NCBI GenBank assembly: GCA_021818335.1
Contig: JAKAEJ010000015.1
Location: 1 to 38,211 of the forward strand
From: Pseudomonadota bacterium
GTDB lineage: Bacteria > Pseudomonadota > Gammaproteobacteria > Xanthomonadales > Rhodanobacteraceae
Direction of reading: 5' to 3'
DNA: 38,211 nt
A program made the translations under genes and the position numbers. Under the pieces are notes generated by a model, which saw nothing but the letters and a program-made list of their open reading frames with translations, ran no database searches and was not told the origin of the DNA. How positions within the stretch are numbered: the first letter of the stretch is position 1; the number at the start of each line of letters is the position of its first letter. Shown one piece after another: positions 1 to 7,387 of the stretch.

Positions 1-152
1 CCCAGCATGTTCTCCTTGCCGCCGTAGCGGTAACGGAAGCGCCAGGACTTGCCGCCGTCCGGCTTGACCAGCAGGGTCAGGCCCTGCCCGTCCGCGAGCT
101 TGTAGGGCCGTTCTGTGGGCTTGGCGTTCTTGATCTTCGGCAGCGTGAGCAT
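1..152 (-). CDS. Tyrosine recombinase (integrase), N-terminal fragment
   Basis: Only the first 50 codons are in the window; the gene runs off the left edge. The translation begins MLTLPKIKNAKPTERPYKLA and continues with a DGQGLTLLVKPDGGKSWRFRY-like stretch. That is the arm-type DNA-binding domain (DUF4102) that opens P4/CP4-type phage integrases, which excise and insert islands at tRNA 3' ends. The catalytic domain is outside the window. The ATG at 152 is the natural start because the conserved domain begins at once. A tRNA-Leu-like 3' end sits about 170 bp upstream of the start (320-337), which fits an integrase next to its attachment site. The family assignment is firm; whether the full gene is intact cannot be seen. 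Confidence 0.85.
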   Translation of the reverse strand, partial: MLTLPKIKNAKPTERPYKLADGQGLTLLVKPDGGKSWRFRYRYGGKENML

Positions 153-456
153 GGCGGTTCCCGAAGGCGGACCCAAAGGGTCTGTACCCGCAATGTACCC
201 ACACATTTGCACGGATGCAACTGGACGGCTCCGGATGACCTCGGAGCAGGAAGCTAGTATTTACGCGGATTTCAGATGGTCCTAACGGTCCGGCTCAGTC
301 CGGAGAAATCCGACTTAGTGTCCCACCTTCGGCACCACATGGCTCCTTGCCCCGGGACGACTCCGCGGGCCGATCGATCGGGCGGAAAATCGCTACTGGC
401 GGGATCCGCCTGACTCGAGATGGAGCAGGCTCGGTCGCGCCACCGCCCGCACGGGT
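153..456. other. Island/backbone junction without a gene
   Basis: No convincing gene lies here. The left half, upstream of the integrase, contains two copies of TGTACCC (about 183 and 194) and short repeats of GTCCGG that could serve as integrase arm sites; this is speculative. The tRNA-like fragment at 320-337 probably marks the junction. The right half (338-456) leads into the decayed methyltransferase and shows only a weak GGCGGA-type inverted repeat. Confidence 0.4.
320..337 (+). other. Putative attachment site: tRNA-Leu-like 3' end fragment
   Basis: The 18 bases ending in CCA read as a T-stem 3' strand (CCCAC), an acceptor 3' strand (CTTCGGC), discriminator A and CCA. This is what the end of a GCCGAAG-type tRNA-Leu looks like. 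The T-loop and everything upstream do not form a tRNA, so it is a fragment and not a gene. Its plus orientation implies that the intact tRNA lies to the left, outside the window, with an integrated element between it and this copy. The integrase start at 152 supports this. The link to tRNA-Leu is by recall of the acceptor sequence, not by a search. Confidence 0.55.
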
Positions 457-1329
457 TTACTTCCACGCATCGACGACTGCGCGATAGTGGCGATGCCGCC
501 GACCCCATCGGAATCCGAAGAGCGCCGCCAGTGATCGCGCGAACCGGCGCACCGCGCCGAGACGCGGAGGACCCTTCTTCACCTCCACCCGACTGAATGC
601 AGCAGCTTTGCACAGGCCAACCAGGGCCGCGATATTGGGACCCCACCAGTTCGATGGATCGTCGTTGATGTCGGACGCCGGATAGAACTCCGCCAGCGGC
701 ATGTCGTGGCTATGGATCTCGACCGCGTGCTTCTCGATCACGGCGAGTTCCTTCGTCAGGGCCGCCACCTTTTCCAGCGCCGCGAGCGGATTGGGCATGT
801 GATAAAGCACGCCCAGGTAAAACACAACGTCGAACGTCCCCAGGTTGGCAGGTGTTACGTCCAGGTAATCGCGGACGACCGAACGGACCCGGCTTCCCAG
901 CGCACGACAGGCCAGATCGAATCCGCGCTTGCCGGGAAGCGCAACAGGAATCCAGTAGTCCGTCTGCTCAACCAGCATCGGCGGGTCACCCCGCTCGGCG
1001 CGCGCAGCCTTGTAGCCACCCCATCCCGCGCGATCGATGGACCAGACTTAGTGGTCCCGCGCCACCACTTCGCGGGCGCCAAGACGCTCGGCCTGGAAGC
1101 TGAAGTATCCGTCCCACGCGCCGATATCGAGGACCGACCGGCCAGGTCCGGGACCTTCATCGCCTCCCATTCCCCGCGGACGAAGGCGGCATTCTTGCCG
1201 CCCGGGGTCAGCAGCCCGTCGCCCAGATCAATGCTGTGCCACCAGAAACCGGTTGCCGCAATCGCTTCCCGCAGAGCGTCGTGCGGGGGGCTGGCTCGAT
1301 CCGTGCGCTTCTTCGGCAATGGTCTCCAT
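457..1329 (-). pseudogene. Decayed CmoB-like (DUF1698) SAM-dependent methyltransferase
   Basis: Joined across frames the product reads as a class I methyltransferase related to tRNA wobble-uridine enzyme CmoB: a GFWWHSIDLGDG opening, the SAM-binding SVLDIGAWDGYFSF segment, FDVVFYLGVLYHMPNPLAAL, and a C-terminal SNWWGPNIAAL block. Three lesions are visible. A one-base loss near 1138 falls just before the SAM motif. A TAA at about 1048-1050 sits where DH-(Y)-VWSIDRAG is expected. A C6 run at about 1285-1290 separates a natural start (ATG at 1329, METIAEEAHGSS) from the conserved body by one base. The longest intact piece is the C-terminal 173 codons (457-978). Methyltransferases of this group also occur in glycan clusters, so the former substrate is unknown. 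It lies next to an island junction, which fits a region under relaxed selection. Confidence 0.85.
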
Positions 1330-1563
1330 CGGACTGACAGCTCCCTGGTCGTGGCACGGCACAACGTAAGCGCACGGAACGTCCTTGCGCTGACGATCAT
1401 GATTCACAGACTTGCAAAGGCCATGGCGTGTGGCAAGGCCACCAGCCTTCGATGCATCGACGCCGGGCGACTGCAGAACGCCCGATCATCGGATAGAACG
1501 CGGGATGGGCCGCCCATGCCGCCAGGCCCATGCCCCGTGCGCGCACCGAAAGCCGGCTTCGGC

Positions 1564-2118
1564 TTACGCCGCGATGCTCTCGCCACCGAGCTTCCAGCCA
1601 CATCGCGCGGCATGGGCGAACGCGAGCAGCGCGGCGAAGAGCCCGATATAGCCCCCCACGCGCACCAGCACGTAGGTCCCGACCGCGCCACCCACGGTGA
1701 TGGAGGCCAAAGCCACGGAAAGTGCGAGTAGGAAATACGTGCGCAGCAACGGACCCCGTCGCGCCGCCAGCCAAAGCACAGCAAACGCGGCGCACCAAAC
1801 GCCATGGAACCAGGTCAGGAAACCCATGGATCCGCCGGTCCCGGCCGCCGGAAGCGCGACGGCCCAATGCAGCGTCGCGAAAAAAGCTCCCCCTACGATC
1901 ATCACCAGTGCATCGGCAGCCGCTGATGCGGAGACGGCCAGCAGTCCCGCAACAAGCAACAGCAGGGCCATGCCCAAAGCCAATGATCCCGCAAGACCGT
2001 ACACACCGGCCCCGAACCAACCGGCATCCACCAGGGTGAAGAGCCACAGCGGCATGGCCCATGCCATATAGCCTGCACAGCAGGCCGCGAGACGTCGCGC
2101 ATCCACATGCACCTCCAA
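1564..2118 (-). CDS. Small six-helix membrane protein, GPR1/FUN34/YaaH-like
   Basis: The protein has 184 residues with about six hydrophobic segments (roughly 14-32, 38-63, 68-90, 97-119, 126-150 and 152-172) and almost no soluble part. The last helices carry GGYIGLFAALLAF, similar to the GGWLGI-type ending of the acetate/succinate channel family GPR1/FUN34/YaaH. The typical NPAPLGL motif near the N-terminus is not seen, so the family call is tentative. If correct it would move small carboxylates across the inner membrane. It stands alone: about 230 bp without a gene separate it from the methyltransferase remnant, and 68 bp from the DUF6165 gene, both on the same strand. No clear promoter was recognised. 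Confidence 0.6.
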   Translation of the reverse strand: MEVHVDARRLAACCAGYMAWAMPLWLFTLVDAGWFGAGVYGLAGSLALGMALLLLVAGLLAVSASAAADALVMIVGGAFFATLHWAVALPAAGTGGSMGFLTWFHGVWCAAFAVLWLAARRGPLLRTYFLLALSVALASITVGGAVGTYVLVRVGGYIGLFAALLAFAHAARCGWKLGGESIAA

Positions 2119-2186
2119 ACATTGGCGATCCCGGCCCGCAGGGTAGCTTGACCGTTGTCGCCTAATCGTCGAAGGGCGCCCCTCGT

Positions 2187-2579
2187 TCAGCGGTAGGGCT
2201 GGTAGGACTTTTCCTCGACAAGCCGGGAACCGAGCTTGATGTTCAGGTCACGCTTGATTTGCGCGCGTTCGTCGTTGCGGATGTAAACGGAACGGGCCAG
2301 CTCGATGAATTCGGCATCGAAAGACCGGCTGCTCTCCTTGACGCGGATTCGGTCCTCGATCTCCCACAAGGCCGCATTGACCTCCTTCAACGCCGCACGC
2401 TCGGCCCGAATGTCGGTGCGTGCCGCCGGATGCGCCTGCCAGGTCTGCTCGAGGAGCGCCAGCTCGTCGCGGACATTCGCGAGTTTGCCGGCATCGGTCA
2501 TGCGTTCGGACTTGATTTCGAGAATGGCGATCTTGTCCAGCAACTCGCCGTAGGACACCGGCACCTGCAGCAGGCTCAT
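2187..2579 (-). CDS. DUF6165 family protein
   Basis: The product has 130 residues and is soluble and charged. It begins [20 protein letters not shown], continues EIKSERM, and ends [12 protein letters not shown]. The pattern ([16 protein letters not shown] near residues 11-27, [10 protein letters not shown], a central [13 protein letters not shown] and a C-terminal LVEEKSY) matches the small family DUF6165, whose function is unknown. Much of it should be helical and possibly coiled. The ATG at 2579 overlaps the orn stop codon (ATGA), so the two genes should be translationally coupled. A longer open frame upstream lies inside orn in another frame and is not used. Confidence 0.8.
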   Translation of the reverse strand: MSLLQVPVSYGELLDKIAILEIKSERMTDAGKLANVRDELALLEQTWQAHPAARTDIRAERAALKEVNAALWEIEDRIRVKESSRSFDAEFIELARSVYIRNDERAQIKRDLNIKLGSRLVEEKSYQPYR

Positions 2580-3148
2580 GTCGTGGCATCTCCTGGCGCC
2601 GGCCGGGGCGCAAAGGCCCCCATGCCGGTCCGGTAGTGGCGCAATTCGCGGATGGAATCGTGGATGTCGCTCAACGCGGTGTGGGCGGATTCCTTTTCGA
2701 ATCCCTGCAGCAATCCGGGAGCCCACCGGCGCGCCAATTCCTTGAGCGTTGAAACGTCGAGGTTGCGGTAATGGAACCAGCGTTCGAGCTCGGGCATTTC
2801 CCGCGCCAGGAATCGTCGATCCTGGCAGATCGAATTGCCACACATGGGTGACTTCCCCGCCGGCACCCATTGCGCGAGGAACGCAAGCGTCTGCGCCTCG
2901 GCCGACGCGAGCCCGACCGCACTGTCGATCACCCGCTGCCAAAGCCCTGACTTGCGATGCTGCTTGCGGTTCCAGTCATCCATCCGGTTCAGCCGCTCCT
3001 CATCGTGATGGATGGCGAGGACGGGCCCCTCGGCCAGCACGCGCAGCTCGGCATCGGTGACGACCGTGGCGATTTCGATGATGCTGTCGGCCTGGGTGTC
3101 GAGACCCGTCATCTCCAGATCGATCCAGATGAGGTTGTCCTCGTGCAC
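2576..3148 (-). CDS. orn: Oligoribonuclease
   Basis: Orn is a DEDDh 3'-5' exoribonuclease that degrades 2-5 nt RNAs and, in c-di-GMP signalling bacteria, the linear pGpG product. The product of 190 residues opens [16 protein letters not shown], with the ExoI acidic pair D10/E12. It carries the [13 protein letters not shown] region and the C-terminal [11 protein letters not shown] (ExoIII His/Asp), all typical of Orn, and the length is normal. The start chosen is GTG at 3148, seven bases after a GGAAG ribosome-binding sequence and just before the conserved block. A TTG 18 bases upstream is less likely. It is followed by the DUF6165 gene with an ATGA overlap and is divergent from the esterase at 3259. 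Confidence 0.95.
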   Translation of the reverse strand: MHEDNLIWIDLEMTGLDTQADSIIEIATVVTDAELRVLAEGPVLAIHHDEERLNRMDDWNRKQHRKSGLWQRVIDSAVGLASAEAQTLAFLAQWVPAGKSPMCGNSICQDRRFLAREMPELERWFHYRNLDVSTLKELARRWAPGLLQGFEKESAHTALSDIHDSIRELRHYRTGMGAFAPRPAPGDATT

Positions 3149-3258
3149 GATCCACTTCCAGCGCAAAATCGCAGTCTAACAAAGCGCCGGCCCCAACCCG
3201 CCGGTGCTAGGCAAGCCGGGGCCGTCATGAGATCGTAGGGGCCTGCCTGACGGACCTC

Positions 3259-3996
3259 ATGCCCCGATCCGCCACTACCGATGCCTTCCGCACGCACACG
3301 CATGCCGCTGGTGGCGTGAGGCTGCGATACCGCACCTGGCGCAGCGTCGACGCAAGATGCAAGGCGCGCCTTCCGGTTGTGCTTTTCCTGCACGGGTCGG
3401 GCGAGCGCGGCGGCGACAATCGTGCACAGGTCAGCGTCGGACTCGGACCCACGTTGCTCCGCCATCCGCCGGAGTGGCCGCTGTTGGCCGTCTTTCCGCA
3501 ACTGCCCGATGGCGCCAGCTGGCGCGACGACCACGCAGCAGCAGCCATGCGGGTGCTCGAGGACGCGTGCGCGTCGGCTGGCGGCGATGCCACGCGCGTG
3601 GCGCTGACCGGACTCTCGCGGGGCGGCTATGGCGTATGGGAGTTGGCGAACCGATGGCCAGGCCGGTTCAAGGCGCTCGTGCCCCTGTGCGGCGGTCTCA
3701 CCCGGCCGGTGCCCGGATCGGACCTCTACGTGAATGTGCGCGATGCATCCGTCGATGCCTTCCAGCATGTGGCGGCACGCCTTTCGCACCTGCCCTGCTG
3801 GCTGGTCCACGGTGCGCGCGATTCGGTGATCCCGGTCAGCCAATCGCGCCGCATGGCCATGGCGCTGGCCGGCGCAGGTGCCACCGTCCACTACCGGGAG
3901 TTACCCGAAGCAGGGCACGATGTCTGGGGACCTGCCTACGACGACCCGGCGCTATGGAACTGGTTGCGGGCGCACCTCGCGGAGCAGTCGCCATGA
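3259..3996 (+). CDS. Alpha/beta-hydrolase, phospholipase/carboxylesterase type
   Basis: The product has 245 residues with the core of an alpha/beta hydrolase of the prolyl-oligopeptidase/carboxylesterase group: PVVLFLHGSGERGGDN (oxyanion region), the nucleophile elbow GLSRGGYG with its Ser, WLVHGARDSVIPVSQS (acid residue) and LPEAGHDVW (catalytic His). No signal peptide is evident, so it is probably cytoplasmic. Proteins with this RGGDN/GLSRGG pattern resemble predicted peptidases and PHB-depolymerase-like esterases; the substrate cannot be read from sequence. Its stop overlaps the sbcB start (ATGA at 3993-3996). It opens a four-gene rightward run, divergent from orn across about 110 bp. Confidence 0.85.
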   Translation: MPRSATTDAFRTHTHAAGGVRLRYRTWRSVDARCKARLPVVLFLHGSGERGGDNRAQVSVGLGPTLLRHPPEWPLLAVFPQLPDGASWRDDHAAAAMRVLEDACASAGGDATRVALTGLSRGGYGVWELANRWPGRFKALVPLCGGLTRPVPGSDLYVNVRDASVDAFQHVAARLSHLPCWLVHGARDSVIPVSQSRRMAMALAGAGATVHYRELPEAGHDVWGPAYDDPALWNWLRAHLAEQSP

Positions 3997-5453
3997 CCAC
4001 CGAAACCCTCTACTGGCATGATTACGAAACCACCGGCTCCGATCCTGCGCGTGATCGTCCATTGCAGTTCGCGGGCGTTCGCACATCGCTCGATTTGGAG
4101 CCCATCGGCAGCCCGGATATGGTCTTTTGCCAGCCACCGACCGACCTGCTGCCGCATCCCGATGCCTGCCTGCTGACCGGGATCAGCCCGCAACGCGCAC
4201 AGCGCGAGGGCGTCTCGGAACCCGAGTTCGCTTCGATCGTGCAGGAGCGCCTGGGCGCGCCGGGGACCTGCGGCGTGGGATGGAATTCGCTGCGCTTCGA
4301 CGATGAAATCACCCGCCACCTGCTTTACCGGAATTTCTTTGATCCCTATGGACGCGAATGGCAGCAGGGCAACAGCCGCTGGGACCTGATTGATCTGGCC
4401 CGCATGGCGTATGCGCTTCGTCCGTCTGGCGTGCAATGGCCGCTTCGTGAGGATGGTGCGCCGAGCTTCCGGCTGGAGCACGTGGCGGCCGCCAACGGAT
4501 GCGGAGCCGGGCGAGCACACGATGCCCTCGGCGATGTGGCGGCCCTGCTTGATTTCGCACGCGTGCTCAAGGGCGCCCAGCCCCGACTCTGGGACTGGTA
4601 CTTCGGCTTGCGTCGCAAGTCACGCGCATTGGCTCTACTTGACTGCGCGCAGATGAAGCCGGTCCTGCATGTCTCCCCGCACTACCCCGCGGCGAACGGC
4701 TGCATCGCCATGGTCATGCCCATCGCGACACATCCGCTGCAGCCCAACAAGATCATCATCGCCGACCTCGCACCAGACCCGGCCGCCTGGGTCGATCTCG
4801 ATGCCGACACACTGATCGAACGCCTGTTCGCGCCCCGGAAGGATAGACCCAGCGATGCTGCCCGCATACCGCTCGGGACCATCAGCCTGAATCGTGCTCC
4901 TGCGCTGGCTCCCCTTGAGACCCTCCAGGGTGTCGACTGCGCACGGATCCGCCTTGATGTCGACGCCTGTCTCGCCCACGCGGGCGTGCTTCGCGCCCGA
5001 ACCGGTCTCGCCGACCGCACGCGCGCCGTCTATGCGCGGGAGAACCATCCGTCCGCAAACGATGCCGAACTGGCGCTCTACCAGGGTTTCCTTCCAGACG
5101 CCGACCGGGGGCTGCTCCCGAAGGTCCGCAGCGCTGATGCCGATGGCCTGAAGCCATTGCAGTCGCGATTCCATGACGCCCGATATCGCACGCTTCTCGA
5201 GCGCTTCCGTGCACGCCACTATCCGGACACGCTCGACGCCAGCGAGGCGATCGCGTGGGAGGACCTGCGCACTCGGCGATTGCTGGGCAAGGATCCGGTG
5301 GCCAGCATCGGGCTGGAAGAGTACGCCCGGGTCATCGCGCAGCGCCGCGCGGAACCGGGCCGCAGCAACCTTGACCTCGCAATGCTGGATGAATTGGAGG
5401 GCTGGGGCCGGCATCTCGCATCAACGATCAACCTGCGCGCCAACTATGACTGA
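3993..5453 (+). CDS. sbcB: Exodeoxyribonuclease I
   Basis: Exonuclease I digests single-stranded DNA 3'-5' and acts in mismatch repair and in limiting recombination. The product of 486 residues has the DEDDh signature from the start: WHDYETTG (D10, E12), DARLLTGI-like DACLLTGISPQ, GWNSLRFDDE, and RAHDALGDVAALLDFARVL (His and final Asp). The C-terminal SH3-like and ExoI-C regions follow, ending GRHLASTINLRANYD. Length and order match E. coli SbcB (about 475 residues). The ATG at 3993 overlaps the esterase stop by four bases. The next start (5446) lies inside its last codons, so the run is translationally coupled. Confidence 0.95.
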   Translation: MTTETLYWHDYETTGSDPARDRPLQFAGVRTSLDLEPIGSPDMVFCQPPTDLLPHPDACLLTGISPQRAQREGVSEPEFASIVQERLGAPGTCGVGWNSLRFDDEITRHLLYRNFFDPYGREWQQGNSRWDLIDLARMAYALRPSGVQWPLREDGAPSFRLEHVAAANGCGAGRAHDALGDVAALLDFARVLKGAQPRLWDWYFGLRRKSRALALLDCAQMKPVLHVSPHYPAANGCIAMVMPIATHPLQPNKIIIADLAPDPAAWVDLDADTLIERLFAPRKDRPSDAARIPLGTISLNRAPALAPLETLQGVDCARIRLDVDACLAHAGVLRARTGLADRTRAVYARENHPSANDAELALYQGFLPDADRGLLPKVRSADADGLKPLQSRFHDARYRTLLERFRARHYPDTLDASEAIAWEDLRTRRLLGKDPVASIGLEEYARVIAQRRAEPGRSNLDLAMLDELEGWGRHLASTINLRANYD

Positions 5454-6135
5454 TGCCATCTACTTCACCCAGGCGACGTTTCGCTTCCTGAGTCAGCTTG
5501 CGCGCCATAACAATCGGACCTGGTTCAAATCCAACCAGTCGCGATACGAGCGCGATGTGCGGGAACCGTTCCTGGACCTGATCACGGATCTGCAGCCGCA
5601 TCTGGCCGAGATCAGCCCGCACTTCCGCGCGGACCCGCGCAAGCTGGGAGGCTCCCTCTTCCGGATCCAGCGTGACACGCGATTCTCGAGCAACAAGACG
5701 CCCTACAAGACGTGGGCGGGCGCTCGGCTGTATCACGCTCGCCATCGCGAACGGCCAGCGCCGTCGTTCTATGTGCACCTCGAACCGGGTGGCTGCTTCG
5801 TGGGTGCCGGCCTCTGGCACCCCGAGCCTTCGACGCTAAAGCAAATAAGGGCGTTCATCGCTGACAATCCCGCGGCCTGGAATCAGGCCGTGCATCGCAA
5901 GCCGTTTGCAGCGACCTACGCATTTTGGGGCGATCGCCTGAAGCGCGCACCCCAGGGATATCTGCCGGACCACCCGCTGATCGAGGACCTGAAGTTGAAG
6001 AGCTATGCCGCAGGCTGCGGCCTGCCGGACTCCAGCGTCCTTGAACCAGGCCTCGCGCGTGACGTCGGGATTCACCTGCGGCGCCTCGCCCCGCTCGTCG
6101 ACTACCTGTGCGCCGCGCTCGACCTTGAATTCTGA
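5446..6135 (+). CDS. DUF2461 (TIGR02453) family protein
   Basis: The product has 229 residues with the hallmarks of DUF2461: FTQATFRFLSQLARHNNRTW near the start, continuing FKSNQSRYE, then GGSLFRIQRDTRFSSNKTPY followed by KTWAG, and the central SFYVHLEPGGCFVGAGLWHP. The family is widespread and of unknown biochemical function. The start ATG at 5446 overlaps the last bases of sbcB (stop at 5451-5453), and the following MFS gene starts inside its end, so expression is tied to sbcB. There are no membrane segments or signal peptide. A functional link to DNA repair is suggested only by position. Confidence 0.9.
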   Translation: MTDAIYFTQATFRFLSQLARHNNRTWFKSNQSRYERDVREPFLDLITDLQPHLAEISPHFRADPRKLGGSLFRIQRDTRFSSNKTPYKTWAGARLYHARHRERPAPSFYVHLEPGGCFVGAGLWHPEPSTLKQIRAFIADNPAAWNQAVHRKPFAATYAFWGDRLKRAPQGYLPDHPLIEDLKLKSYAAGCGLPDSSVLEPGLARDVGIHLRRLAPLVDYLCAALDLEF

Positions 6136-7306
6136 AGCGACCCTCGCGCCACCCGCGCGCGTTCCCGGCCTCCCGCATGCGCGGCTAGCCGCATACTACT
6201 TTGCTTATTTCGCGGTGATTGGCGGCTACACGCCGTACTTCAGCGTCTTCCTCCACGATCGTGGCATGGAGCCCAGTGCGATCGGCTTGACGATGAGCCT
6301 TTGGTACGCCACTCGCGTGTTTGCGCCCGGCATCTGGAGTTGGCTGGCCGAACGCAGCACCCATGGCGTTCGCTGGCTGCGTGCCGGCACGATCTTGATG
6401 ATGCTGGCCTTCGTGCCACTGATCTGGCCACTGTCTCCGGTGGGCATTGCAGTGAGCCTGACGGCTTTTGCCTTTTTCGCCAATGCGATCGCACCCCAAT
6501 TCGAGGCGATCGTGCTCTCGCACCTGCCGGGCCGAAGCGAGCGGTATGGCACGCTGCGTGTCTGGGGCTCGATCGGCTTCATCGCCATCGCCCTGGGCTA
6601 TGGCCTGCTCCTGGATCATCTCGACGCACACTGGTTGCCGGCACTGATGCTGCCGTGGATGCTGTTGGTGTGCGTGCTGGGTTTCACCATCGACTATGGC
6701 CCCGGCCATCATGGCGCGCCCCGACCTTCGCGCGACGAGCTGCGTGCCGTCCTGCGGCGGCGCGAGGTCTGGGCATTCTTTGTCCTGCTGTTGCTGATGC
6801 AAATGGCATTCAGCCCGTACCACATGCTGTATTCGCTTTATCTCCGCCACCATGGATACACGACTGGCGCGATCGGCAGCCTGTGGGCTGCGGGCGTCGG
6901 CATCGAGATCGTCACCTTCTTCACGATCGCGCCCTTTCTCCTGCGCCATCCTCCGCGCGCGCTGATGCTTGCCGGACTCGGGGCGGGGGCGGTCCGCTGG
7001 TTGGCCATGGCAACACTTCCGGGATACGGGTGGGTGATGCTGATGGCCCAGTTGCTGCACGCACTCAGCTTCGCGGCTTTCTACGCCGCAGCCACGCGCC
7101 TGCTTGCGCGCTTCTTTCCAGGCCGAATGATGAGTTACGGCCAGGGCATCAATTCCAGCTTCGCATCCGGCTTGGGCGGGGTGCTGGGCGCGCTGCTCAC
7201 GTCCCGCCTGTGGCCTTTGGGCGACGGGCAAACGGCTTTCATGGCTTCGGCCGTTCTCTGCCTCGCGGGCGCCTGGGTTGCACTGCGACTGTTGCCACGA
7301 GAATGA
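6125..7306 (+). CDS. MFS transporter, HcaT/MFS_1-like
   Basis: The product has 393 residues and about 12 transmembrane segments, starting LAAYYFAYFAVIGGYTPYFS, continuing VFLHDRG, the N-terminal signature of the MFS_1-like/3-phenylpropionate transporter group (HcaT). FGSIGF-type motifs appear as RVWGSIGFIAIALGYGLLLD, and the C-terminal half has LLLLMQMAFSPYHMLYSLYL. The start chosen is TTG at 6125, which overlaps the DUF2461 gene by 11 bases; no ATG precedes the first helix in this frame closer than 120 bases upstream. Substrate is unknown; HcaT transports aromatic acids, other members are uncharacterised. Its 3' end faces the RND gene, with 81 bp between and no strong terminator seen. Confidence 0.88.
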   Translation: MNSEATLAPPARVPGLPHARLAAYYFAYFAVIGGYTPYFSVFLHDRGMEPSAIGLTMSLWYATRVFAPGIWSWLAERSTHGVRWLRAGTILMMLAFVPLIWPLSPVGIAVSLTAFAFFANAIAPQFEAIVLSHLPGRSERYGTLRVWGSIGFIAIALGYGLLLDHLDAHWLPALMLPWMLLVCVLGFTIDYGPGHHGAPRPSRDELRAVLRRREVWAFFVLLLLMQMAFSPYHMLYSLYLRHHGYTTGAIGSLWAAGVGIEIVTFFTIAPFLLRHPPRALMLAGLGAGAVRWLAMATLPGYGWVMLMAQLLHALSFAAFYAAATRLLARFFPGRMMSYGQGINSSFASGLGGVLGALLTSRLWPLGDGQTAFMASAVLCLAGAWVALRLLPRE

Positions 7307-7387
7307 CCGCCTACGCGACCGGCGGCAAAGACTGCGGCCCCGTTGCGCAGGCGCTTGTTGCGCCAGACCCAGCCGGATCGCGAGGAC

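Noticed and set aside
855-1400. Methyltransferase N-terminal frame as a separate functional gene
   Set aside because: It holds only the substrate-side N-terminus and loses phase before the SAM-binding motif. The remainder continues in another frame behind a stop codon.
2580-2942. N-terminal extension of the DUF6165 protein
   Set aside because: It runs through orn in another frame; the family starts at [17 protein letters not shown] and the ATG at 2579 forms an ATGA overlap.
7307-7387. Bidirectional terminator between the MFS and RND genes
   Set aside because: Only short imperfect repeats (TGCGCAGGCGC...GCGCC) are present, with no T-runs.
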